Of a stretch of DNA of 11,679 nt, positions 5,653-11,679 are shown piece by piece. Origin of the DNA: Alangreenwoodia sp964438605 (GTDB lineage: Bacteria; Bacillota; Clostridia; Peptostreptococcales; Anaerovoracaceae). Numbering within the stretch: the first letter of the stretch is position 1; each line of letters starts with the position of its first letter. Made by a program: the position numbers and the translations under genes. Under the pieces are notes generated by a model. It was not told the DNA's origin. It searched no databases and saw only the letters and a program-made list of their open reading frames with translations. The stretch spans positions 1 to 11,679 of the forward strand of contig CAYTKT010000058.1 in NCBI GenBank assembly GCA_964438605.1. Direction: 5' to 3'.

Positions 5653-6837
5653 TTAATCGAGCAGGCACGTTACTCCCGGAAGCTGTTTTCCTTCGAGAAA
5701 TTCCAGGGAAGCGCCGCCGCCCGTTGAAATATGGGAAATATTTTCTTCCAGATCAAACTGTCTGACAGCCGCCGCACTGTCGCCGCCGCCGACTACTGTA
5801 ACACCTTCGCACTTGTTCATAGCGACCGCAATCGCCTTTGTGCCTTCTGCAAAATTTTCCATTTCAAATACGCCCATCGGCCCGTTCCAGACGACGGACG
5901 CAGAATTTACAATAGCCTCTTCATAAATCCGGCGCGTTTGAGGTCCGATATCAAGTCCCATTTTGTCTGCCGGCATCTTATCCGCGTCGTAAACGCCGAA
6001 AGGCGAATCATTTTTGAATTCGTCAGCACAGACGATATCGACAGGAAGCAGAAATTCAACGCCTTTTTCTTCAGCCTTTTTCATCAGTTCCAGCGTCAGT
6101 CCCGTCTTATCTTCTTCCAGCAGCGACGTTCCGATTTCATATCCCTTTGCCTTCAGAAATGTGTATGCCATGCCGCCGCCGATAATGATGCGCTCTACCT
6201 TATCGATCAGGTTTTCAATCAGCGGAATTTTGTCGCCCACTTTTGCGCCTCCCAAAACGGCGGTAAACGGCCTCGGCGGATTTTCCAACAGATCGCCGAA
6301 AAAGCGGATTTCTTTTTCCATCAGAAAGCCGCTGACGGCCGGCAGATAAGACGCGATACCGGCCGTCGAGCAGTGAGCCCGGTGAGCCGTTCCAAAAGCG
6401 TCGTTTACAAAAATGTCAGCCAGCGATGCCAGTTGTCCGGTAAACGGTTCCTCGTTTTTCGTTTCCTCCGCACGGAATCTGACATTTTCGATCAGCATGA
6501 TATCACCTGATTTCAGCGATGCGGCGGCTTCTTTCGTCTTCGGTCCTGTAACCTCCGGCTCGCTGATAAACAGAATTTTTCTGCCAAGCAGTTCAGAAAG
6601 TCTGTCAGCCACAATTTTCAGCGAAAATTTCGGATCCGGCGTTCCCTTCGGACGCCCCATATGAGACGCCAAAATGACTTTCGCGCCGTTGTCAGCGAGA
6701 TATTCAATCGTCGGCAGTGCCCCTCTGATCCGGCGGTCATCCGTGATCGCGCCGTTTTCGTCTGTCGGCACGTTAAAATCACATCTGACAAAAACTCTCT
6801 TATTGTTTACATCTACATCTCTTACCGTCTTTTTCAT
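5653..6837 (-). CDS. pgk: Phosphoglycerate kinase
   Basis: Pgk transfers a phosphate from 1,3-bisphosphoglycerate to ADP, the first ATP-yielding step of glycolysis. The 394-residue protein has the standard two-lobed family pattern: RCDFNVP (18-24), SHMGRPKG (58-65) and the basic-patch segments MLIENVRF and GTAHRAH in the N-terminal substrate lobe; GGAKVGDKI (196-204), GGGMAYTF (220-227), WNGPMGVFE (317-325), GGGDSAAAV (350-358) and STGGGASLEFLEGK (371-384) in the nucleotide lobe. AGGAGG 5 nt before the ATG at 6837 fixes the start; the in-frame ATG at 7062 would overlap rpoN and add 75 unrelated residues. It follows rpoN by 211 bp, in which I see only a weak extended -10-like CATAAT (6939-6934). 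No gapA or cggR precedes it. Confidence 0.97.
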   Translation of the reverse strand: MKKTVRDVDVNNKRVFVRCDFNVPTDENGAITDDRRIRGALPTIEYLADNGAKVILASHMGRPKGTPDPKFSLKIVADRLSELLGRKILFISEPEVTGPKTKEAAASLKSGDIMLIENVRFRAEETKNEEPFTGQLASLADIFVNDAFGTAHRAHCSTAGIASYLPAVSGFLMEKEIRFFGDLLENPPRPFTAVLGGAKVGDKIPLIENLIDKVERIIIGGGMAYTFLKAKGYEIGTSLLEEDKTGLTLELMKKAEEKGVEFLLPVDIVCADEFKNDSPFGVYDADKMPADKMGLDIGPQTRRIYEEAIVNSASVVWNGPMGVFEMENFAEGTKAIAVAMNKCEGVTVVGGGDSAAAVRQFDLEENISHISTGGGASLEFLEGKQLPGVTCLLD

Positions 6838-7048
6838 TGATTCCTCCTGAAACTTGCCGAGCCATCCCATGAGGCCGGCTGACTTCCTGCTCCTGATATG
6901 GTACGCCCCGCTGTGAGACGATTTTCTGACTGAATTATGACAAATCTGTTTTCTGCAAGCGCTGACTGCCGTCGCTTTGACATCACGATCCTCTTGACAA
7001 AGCCGTTTCGCAAGCGGCCTGCCGCTCATCAGCGCCGCTAAATCTTTC

Positions 7049-8749
7049 CTATCGCCTGGCACGCTTCCTGACAGCCGATGATGGAATTCCCAGTTCCTCC
7101 CTGTATTTTGCCACCGTTCTCCGCGATACCGCGATTCCTTTAATTAAAATCGCCTCTGCAATCGACCTGTCACTCATCGGCGCTGCGGCATCCTCATTTT
7201 CCACCAGTTTAGCGATCAGCGCCTTCAGACCTTCCGACGTGGCCGACTGCCCGTCAGTTCCTGAAAAAGCCGATGTTCCCGAAAAAAAATACCTCAGTTC
7301 AAATACGCCCTGCGAGCATTGAAGATACTTCCCGTTCACCGTCCGACTGACCGTCGATTCATGAACGCCGACCTTTTCTCCTATCTGTTTCATTGATAGA
7401 GGCTTCAGATACCGCCTTCCTTTATCAAAAAATTCCTGCTGTTCCTCCGTCAGCGCCGTGACGATCCGCTCAATCGTCTCTTTGCGCCGCTGAATGTTGC
7501 GAATCAACCAGACCGCAGAATTCAACCTGTCTGACAGGAACGAAGCGACCCGTGAATTTTTCTCAGAATCCCGAAGCATCTTCCTGTAATCGTTGCGTAT
7601 AATCAGCTTCGGCGCCGTATGGCCATTGACTCTGACCGAATATTTTCCATTCGACTTTTCTACGATAACATCCGGAATGATATATCCAGCCGTTTCCAGC
7701 GGCAGATAACTGCGTCCCGGCTTTGGTTCCAGCGAACGGATCAGCTCCGCTGCATGGATCACCTCGTCTTCCGATATTTCCGCCGCCTTCGCCGCCGCCG
7801 AAAACCGGCCGCGCGCGATATCCTCAAGATGCTCGTCAATCAAAATACTGATCTTCGCATCAAGCCGCCCGATGGCACCAAGCTGGATTTTCATACATTC
7901 TTTCAGATCAGCCGCCCCTACGCCCGGCGGGTCAAACGTCCAGATCAGGCGCAGCGCCTCCTCCACCAGACTTTCCTTAATCTGCAGCTGTGACGCGATC
8001 TCTCTGCGGGTATACGTCATATATCCGTTTTCATCCAACGTCTGGATAATATATGCCGCCGTGGCCTTTGTCAGATACGGAACATCGCAGACTTCCTCCA
8101 ACTGGCTCATCAGATTTTCCTCCAGCGTAATTCCAGTCGTGACGCCGAATTCGTAATTCTGTTCGGCCGTGTCATATCCGCCGTAGCTGCCGAAACTGCC
8201 ATAAGTTCCAAAATGATCGTAACCGCTGCTATACGAGTTGTAACCAAAGTCCTCATATCCACCGATCCCGTCGCCATACCCGCCTTCCGGCCAGACGTCG
8301 TACTCTGCAAATGCGTCGTCCCCAAAACTGCCGGACCGCGCGTACTCCTGCCAGTCAACCGAAACGCCAACATCGTCATCCGGATAACTGCCGCTATATT
8401 CTTCTTCTAAATCTTCGCTGTATTCCTCCTGGATTTCCCGCTGCCGGTACTCCTCGCTGCTTTCTCCATCCGAACCAACACCGCTTTCACCGCTTTGCGC
8501 CAAAGCCGCCTCCGCGTCCCGTTCCTCCGCATCATGATCAATAATCCGGTCCGCCTCAACCATATAATGAAGCGACGACTGCTCCTCGCTGAAGTCCAGC
8601 AGTGGATTTTCGGCCATCTCCTCCTGTATGAAATCAGACAGCTCGCTGCTCGTAAACTGCAATAGATTTAAAGACTGGATCATTTCCGTATTCATCGTCA
8701 GCTTTTGCGTCTGTTCTATTGTGACCTGATTTCCTAAAATAAGCTCCAT
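7049..8749 (-). CDS. rpoN: RNA polymerase sigma-54 factor with an acidic/GY-rich insert
   Basis: Sigma-54 directs polymerase to -24/-12 promoters that need an AAA+ activator. Region I (residues 1-53) is the usual Gln/Leu-rich QTQKLTMNTEMIQSLNLLQF to EEMAENPLLDF stretch that contacts activators. The core-binding domain starts near residue 204 (TTGITLEENLMSQL), the helix-turn-helix is KQIGEKVGVHESTVSRTV (about 454-471) followed by FELRYFFSG, and the RpoN box is SRRTVAKYRE (542-551), one change from the canonical ARRTVAKYRE. At 566 residues it is about 100 longer than most Bacillota homologues, owing to a region II linker (54-202) that is first Glu/Asp/Ser-rich, then Gly/Tyr/Ser/Phe-rich. The start at 8749 has AAGG 7 nt upstream and opens with the family's MELILGNQVTIEQTQKL; the ATG at 8821 would add 24 unlike residues. 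Confidence 0.96.
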   Translation of the reverse strand: MELILGNQVTIEQTQKLTMNTEMIQSLNLLQFTSSELSDFIQEEMAENPLLDFSEEQSSLHYMVEADRIIDHDAEERDAEAALAQSGESGVGSDGESSEEYRQREIQEEYSEDLEEEYSGSYPDDDVGVSVDWQEYARSGSFGDDAFAEYDVWPEGGYGDGIGGYEDFGYNSYSSGYDHFGTYGSFGSYGGYDTAEQNYEFGVTTGITLEENLMSQLEEVCDVPYLTKATAAYIIQTLDENGYMTYTRREIASQLQIKESLVEEALRLIWTFDPPGVGAADLKECMKIQLGAIGRLDAKISILIDEHLEDIARGRFSAAAKAAEISEDEVIHAAELIRSLEPKPGRSYLPLETAGYIIPDVIVEKSNGKYSVRVNGHTAPKLIIRNDYRKMLRDSEKNSRVASFLSDRLNSAVWLIRNIQRRKETIERIVTALTEEQQEFFDKGRRYLKPLSMKQIGEKVGVHESTVSRTVNGKYLQCSQGVFELRYFFSGTSAFSGTDGQSATSEGLKALIAKLVENEDAAAPMSDRSIAEAILIKGIAVSRRTVAKYREELGIPSSAVRKRARR

Positions 8750-8907
8750 TCCTTCACCTTCGCGATCCGATCCATGAGAAAACAAACCCGGATAATTACA
8801 CAAAAACAGAGATATTCCCATCGTCCCGCAGCCGGAAGCACACGAAAATGTGACTTTCCCGCCAGTCCGAAAATTTCTTGAAACAGCGCGTCCGGGCGCC
8901 GCGTATT

Positions 8908-8936
8908 GTTATTTTATAACATGATAATTATATCAT
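8908..8936 (-). promoter_or_regulatory. Extended -10 promoter and abutting palindromes before rpoN
   Basis: On the minus strand TGATATAAT (8935-8927) is a perfect TATAAT with an extended TGn element; no good -35 box is present. It would start transcription near 8920, about 170 nt before rpoN. The -10 lies inside an inverted repeat (ATGATA 8921-8926, TATCAT 8931-8936), and a second repeat, GTTAT-TTT-ATAAC (8908-8920), abuts it across the likely start site. Together they could be an operator. AT-rich sequence makes short palindromes common, so confidence is moderate. Confidence 0.4.
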
Positions 8937-9043
8937 ATCTGATTATCTTGGGCTATCGCTATTTTAGCGGCTGGCAAACACCGCACGACCCTTGTCTCAT
9001 CTCAACAGCCGCACACTGCACCATCGATTAAAACCGTCCGTGT

Positions 9044-9529
9044 TCATACCAGCCCTGGAAACCCGTGCTGCCGCAGCGCTTCGTAAAGAACAATCGCCAC
9101 AGAATTCGACAGATTCAGCGAGCGCAAATCACTGTGATTTCCCATGGGTACGCGCACCGCCGTATCATGATAAGCCGCAATCAGATCTTTCGGCAGCCCC
9201 GCAGTCTCGCGCCCAAATAGTAAAAACGCCCCCGCTTCATACTCCACGTCCGTATACCTGACGTCGCCATGGGTCGTCGCCAGATATAGCCTGCGGTCTC
9301 CGTACTTTTCTAGAAAATCATCCAGACTTTCGTGTATCTCCAAATCGAGGTGATTCCAGTAATCGAGCCCGGCCCGCTTTAACGCCTTATCGTCAACAGA
9401 AAACCCCAGCGGCTTGACGAGATGCAGCTGCGTCCCCGTAACGGCACACGTTCTCGATATATTTCCCGTATTCGGCGGAATCTCCGGCTCCACCAGCACC
9501 ACATGAAACAACGAGTCCTTTTTCTTCAT
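9044..9529 (-). CDS. trmL: tRNA (cytidine/uridine-34 2'-O-)-methyltransferase TrmL (SPOUT family)
   Basis: TrmL (YibK) methylates the 2'-O of the wobble nucleotide of tRNA-Leu isoacceptors with S-adenosylmethionine. The 161-residue length is that of a minimal SPOUT domain without extra RNA-binding domain. The diagnostic motifs are present: IPPNTGNISRTCA (18-29), the glycine-rich FGRETAGLP (105-113), and VPMGNHSDLRSLNLSNSVAIVLYEALRQ split over 127-154, whose knotted C-terminal part binds the cofactor. RGLDYW-type residues appear as AGLDYW. A GAGG lies about 11 nt before the ATG, a weakly spaced binding site. It is divergent from the SEC-C gene across a 380-bp region and precedes rpoN on the same strand with a 294-bp gap, so it is probably its own unit. 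I saw no convincing terminator after it; a CGCTA-TTT-TAGCG repeat (8957-8969) lacks a U-tract. Confidence 0.93.
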   Translation of the reverse strand: MKKKDSLFHVVLVEPEIPPNTGNISRTCAVTGTQLHLVKPLGFSVDDKALKRAGLDYWNHLDLEIHESLDDFLEKYGDRRLYLATTHGDVRYTDVEYEAGAFLLFGRETAGLPKDLIAAYHDTAVRVPMGNHSDLRSLNLSNSVAIVLYEALRQHGFPGLV

Positions 9530-9767
9530 TACAATATGACCTCACTCACATTTTCAAACAATTCCTAAGTTTCATCCGGCCCCGCCCGGACACCCGCAAA
9601 GTAAAATCCGCCTGCATACTGTCCGTCCATCCCGCAGCGCGCCACCAAAAAATTTCACTTCACCTGAATGCCGCCCGGCTGATCGCCTTTACAGGCTACA
9701 CAAATAATTCATAAATTTACAATCCAGCTAAAAATCAAAAACTTTTATAAAAACTTCCTCACATGTT
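9530..9767. other. Divergent intergenic region upstream of trmL and the SEC-C gene
   Basis: No coding sequence is supported here. The left part is mixed composition without clear structure. The right part (about 9700-9760) is A/T-tract rich with a repeated AAAACTT (about 9738-9755), which may act as an UP element for the plus-strand promoter at 9768. For trmL a weak TTGATT on the minus strand (near 9738-9733) has only poor -10 candidates, so I do not call a promoter. Confidence 0.4.
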
Positions 9768-9796
9768 TTGACTTAACCACGTATTTCCTGTATGAT
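9768..9796 (+). promoter_or_regulatory. Near-consensus sigma-A promoter of the SEC-C protein gene
   Basis: TTGACT (9768-9773), a 17-bp spacer and TATGAT (9791-9796) each match consensus at five of six positions. The expected start is near 9803, giving a leader of about 107 nt before the gene at 9910. An A/T-tract region lies just upstream. Confidence 0.75.
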
Positions 9797-9808
9797 AACA
9801 ATATTGTT
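9797..9808. promoter_or_regulatory. Perfect 12-bp palindrome at the transcription start, probable operator
   Basis: AACAATATTGTT is its own reverse complement. It begins directly after the -10 box and spans the predicted start site, so a bound dimer would block initiation. I cannot assign a regulator family. Confidence 0.4.
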
Positions 9809-9860
9809 GATGTATGTCAAACAAAACAGTTCGCTGCATCAGCACAAACAGATAAACTAC

Positions 9861-9889
9861 CGGAGAGCGCCGACAGCGCCACACCTCCG
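9861..9889 (+). other. 5'-UTR hairpin before the SEC-C gene
   Basis: CGGAG (9861-9865) pairs with CTCCG (9885-9889) and, inside, GCGC (9867-9870) pairs with GCGC (9876-9879), with an asymmetric internal loop. It ends about 10 nt before the AAAGGAG binding site and may stabilise the message or affect translation. Confidence 0.35.
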
Positions 9890-9909
9890 AAAACACAAAG
9901 GAGAAATAT

Positions 9910-10419
9910 ATGGCATTATTCCAGGATTGGAGCAACCTTTACCAGAAGCAGACGAATGAAACATTTTCCACGTTTTGGAATGATTATTCTTCAGCAGAAA
10001 CAAAAATTTACAAATCGATCCTCGCCGATACTTCCGTCAAAATGAGCGGCAGCATTAAAGAAAATGCCGACAGGCTCGGCGTCGATCCCGTCCTCTTTAT
10101 GGGATTCCTCGATGGCATCAATGACAGTCTGGTCACCCCATACCAAACGGAAACACTTGAGGGAATGGACGAAAATTCCCAATTTGAGCTTGACATCGAC
10201 TTCGAAAAGCTTTATTTCAATATGCTCAGTGCCAAAGCCGACTACCTTTATACCCTGCCGGAATGGGACGACATTTTTTCTGAAGAAAAGCGGAACGGGA
10301 TTACAAAAAAATTTCGCCGTTCCAAGACTGTAATGAAAGAACCGAAAATCGGCAGAAACGATCCCTGTCCATGCGGCAGTGGCAAAAAATATAAAAAATG
10401 CTGCGGAAAAAGCATGTAG
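9910..10419 (+). CDS. SEC-C motif zinc-binding protein of unknown function
   Basis: This 169-residue protein ends in a SEC-C motif, IGRNDPCPCGSGKKYKKCCG (about 147-166), with the Zn ligands Cys153, Cys155, Cys164 and Cys165 in CPC and CC. The same motif sits at the SecA C-terminus, where it binds zinc and SecB or the ribosome, and it is found in many stand-alone proteins. The first 140 residues are mostly helical and acidic, rich in aromatic residues, with no signal peptide or membrane segment; I do not recognise a further named domain. AAAGGAG lies about 7 nt before the ATG. The gene is monocistronic: a near-consensus promoter with a palindrome at the start precedes it and a strong terminator follows. 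The function is unknown; an adaptor or protein-quality-control role is only a guess from the motif. Confidence 0.88.
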   Translation: MALFQDWSNLYQKQTNETFSTFWNDYSSAETKIYKSILADTSVKMSGSIKENADRLGVDPVLFMGFLDGINDSLVTPYQTETLEGMDENSQFELDIDFEKLYFNMLSAKADYLYTLPEWDDIFSEEKRNGITKKFRRSKTVMKEPKIGRNDPCPCGSGKKYKKCCGKSM

Positions 10420-10428
10420 ACCAGTCAG

Positions 10429-10466
10429 AAACCACCCTCACGCTGCGGCGCGCAAGGGTGGTTTTT
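10429..10466. terminator. Intrinsic terminator after the SEC-C gene
   Basis: AAACCACCCT (10429-10438) pairs perfectly with AGGGTGGTTT (10455-10464), with a 16-nt GC-rich loop able to pair further, followed by T to 10466. It lies 9 bp past the stop codon. On the minus strand the stem ends in only three U, so action in that direction would be weaker. Confidence 0.88.
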
Positions 10467-10913
10467 ATTAACAACTGCAATTACCTATCCGGCAGCATCT
10501 CAAAACAATCCCTGATAAACGCCGGCATATTTACTCCTTTCATTCCAGCCGGTCTGCGTGCAGAAGAAAATCTGTACTTCTGAGAAAATATCTCGCAAAC
10601 AAAAACACATCTCGATGAAAGAATCCGTAAATTCCGCTTTCCCCAAAATGCATTCATAATGTCAGATGGCTTGTGTGAAAAAATTTCTGTAAATTTGCTT
10701 TCTCTGATAGATATTGAGATGGGAATCATCAAACCGGCTCCTGTGGAGAACATCAGTGCCTCATATCCCTGTGCTTCCTTTGGTGCAAGGTATATGTTCT
10801 TTCAATCTGCAGCAAAGTCTTTCCTGTCTTTGTATGAGACATATTTCAGAGTATTTTTCTTACCTGATGAACAATGCAGGCTGGTATTCTCTACGGAAAG
10901 CAGATGCCACTTC
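10467..10913. other. 447-bp stretch without a recognisable gene
   Basis: The stretch is AT-richer than its flanks. On the minus strand an open frame from about 10795 to 10481 lacks a good start and matches no family I know; it ends 14 bp from the terminator stem, as a real gene end would. Within it, a 15-codon ORF beginning MPAFIRDCFEM (10528-10481) has a perfect AAAGGAG at 5 nt spacing. A degenerate direct repeat, GAAAGC(A/G)..AATTTAC(A/G)GA on the minus strand, occurs near 10703-10680 and 10642-10618. This may be a decayed gene or non-coding DNA. Confidence 0.35.
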
Positions 10914-11679
10914 TTATTCCTCATCGATTTGCGCCTTCACGATCTTCACGCGACACTGCTTGCTGAAAAAGCCGATCCCCACGTGCCAGCACTCCTCGCA
11001 GCCTTTCTCTGCCAGCGGTTTGTCATAGCCAAGCCTTACGATCTGCTCCAGCGCCTCCTCTGCGGCCTGCTCCATCAGTTTTTTCTTCTTCACTTTTTTG
11101 AGTTCGATGATTGCCGCCGGGCTGACGCCGTTGCGGCGGTACACGCAGATATCGTACCGTCCTTTTCCCGACTCGAGGTTCGATTTTTTCACATATCCAT
11201 CGAGATTTTGGAGTACCCCCATCAAAAATCCATGATAAAAGGATTCCGCACTGTCCAGATAACTGATCGACGACTCCAAAAGAATGTTGAGTTCCCGCTC
11301 CAGCGTCTGCGCGTCGCCGCCGAGCAACGCTTCATATAGAACGGTCAGGTCATACGTCCGGATCTGCTCATCGAACCACTCGCTGATTTTTTCTTCATAA
11401 ATCGATAGAATTTCATCGTTTGGAATCGTCAGTTCGGCAAAAATCTTTCGTTTGTCGATCTCCGTCGACAAACTCTTCAAATAGCCGGTGAAGAACAGAA
11501 AATTCCACAGATTGTCCTGATTTTCGTTGATCTCTCCGTAAGTGATGTCTTCGTGGAGCGGTTTTTTCAGCGTTCCGCCCGCGATCAGCGTTTCCAGTTC
11601 CTCTCGCGCCGTACTGTCCGCATGGCGAATCAGATCGCGCACGATTTCGTTGGAACTCGTGTTCGCCCAGTAAGGCCGG
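10914..11679 (-). CDS. AAA-ATPase-like/DUF1703 PD-(D/E)XK protein, C-terminal part (cut by window edge)
   Basis: The minus-strand frame stays open to the right edge, giving 254 residues plus the stop. The first visible residues, RPYWANTSSNEIVRDLI, match the segment linking the AAA-ATPase-like domain to DUF1703 in proteins of about 530-560 residues, so the start lies outside the window; the GTG at 11642 is an internal Val codon and not a start. The C-terminal half has the PD-(D/E)XK nuclease-fold pattern: SGKGRYDI with the Asp codon near 11151-11153, then AIIELKK with the E-x-K codons near 11097-11105, followed by an Ala/Glu-rich helix EQAAEEALEQI. The family is common, often in many copies, in gut anaerobes of Bacillota and Bacteroidota; its role is unproven, with nuclease or defence functions proposed. 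The motif residues look intact. Confidence 0.87.
   Translation of the reverse strand, partial: RPYWANTSSNEIVRDLIRHADSTAREELETLIAGGTLKKPLHEDITYGEINENQDNLWNFLFFTGYLKSLSTEIDKRKIFAELTIPNDEILSIYEEKISEWFDEQIRTYDLTVLYEALLGGDAQTLERELNILLESSISYLDSAESFYHGFLMGVLQNLDGYVKKSNLESGKGRYDICVYRRNGVSPAAIIELKKVKKKKLMEQAAEEALEQIVRLGYDKPLAEKGCEECWHVGIGFFSKQCRVKIVKAQIDEE

Noticed and set aside
6838..7062. 75-residue N-terminal extension of pgk from the ATG at 7062
   Set aside because: It overlaps the end of rpoN, resembles no Pgk domain, and AGGAGG marks the ATG at 6837.
10659..11339. 226-residue plus-strand frame
   Set aside because: Most of it is antisense to the well-supported DUF1703 gene, and it has no ribosome binding site or recognisable motif.

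Overview
The window suggests a chromosomal segment of a low-to-mid GC Bacillota, most likely a Clostridia-type anaerobe. The reasons are strong AGGAGG-like ribosome binding sites, a short-form ThiC, sigma-54 lying next to glycolytic genes, and a PD-(D/E)XK/DUF1703 gene. I cannot name a genus. Nine of the ten clear genes read on the minus strand; only the SEC-C protein gene at 9910-10419 reads on the plus strand. No tRNA, rRNA, CRISPR array, phage gene or intact insertion sequence is visible.

Layout, left to right: a terminator-like hairpin (1-27); ilvN and ilvB, both subunits of acetolactate synthase, as a tight pair (51-2180); a 208-bp spacer with an attenuator-like RNA element; an orphan hisE (2389-2727) with a good sigma-A promoter; thiC (2802-4109) with a long structured leader lacking a recognisable TPP-riboswitch core; two terminator-type hairpins (4415-4442, 4597-4632); tpiA (4658-5461); a 191-bp spacer with a repeated AAATGGAAA motif and a possible leader peptide; pgk (5653-6837); rpoN (7049-8749); trmL (9044-9529). 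A divergent intergenic region with a near-consensus promoter and a palindrome at its start site leads to the SEC-C gene, which has its own terminator (10429-10466). Then comes about 450 bp without a recognisable gene, and finally the C-terminal part of a DUF1703-type protein that runs off the right edge.

Functionally this is mostly housekeeping: branched-chain amino-acid synthesis (ilvBN), one histidine step (hisE), the pyrimidine branch of thiamine synthesis (thiC), which supplies the cofactor used by IlvB, two glycolytic enzymes (pgk, tpiA), an alternative sigma factor and a tRNA methyltransferase. The rpoN-pgk-tpiA order resembles the rpoN-cggR-gapA-pgk-tpiA-pgm-eno cluster of other Bacillota, but cggR, gapA, pgm and eno are missing here.

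I do not see a clear undescribed multi-gene system. The most unusual signals are a roughly 150-residue acidic, then Gly/Tyr/Ser-rich low-complexity insert in sigma-54, the repeat-bearing leader before tpiA, the structured leaders of thiC and ilvB, and the palindrome at the SEC-C gene promoter.
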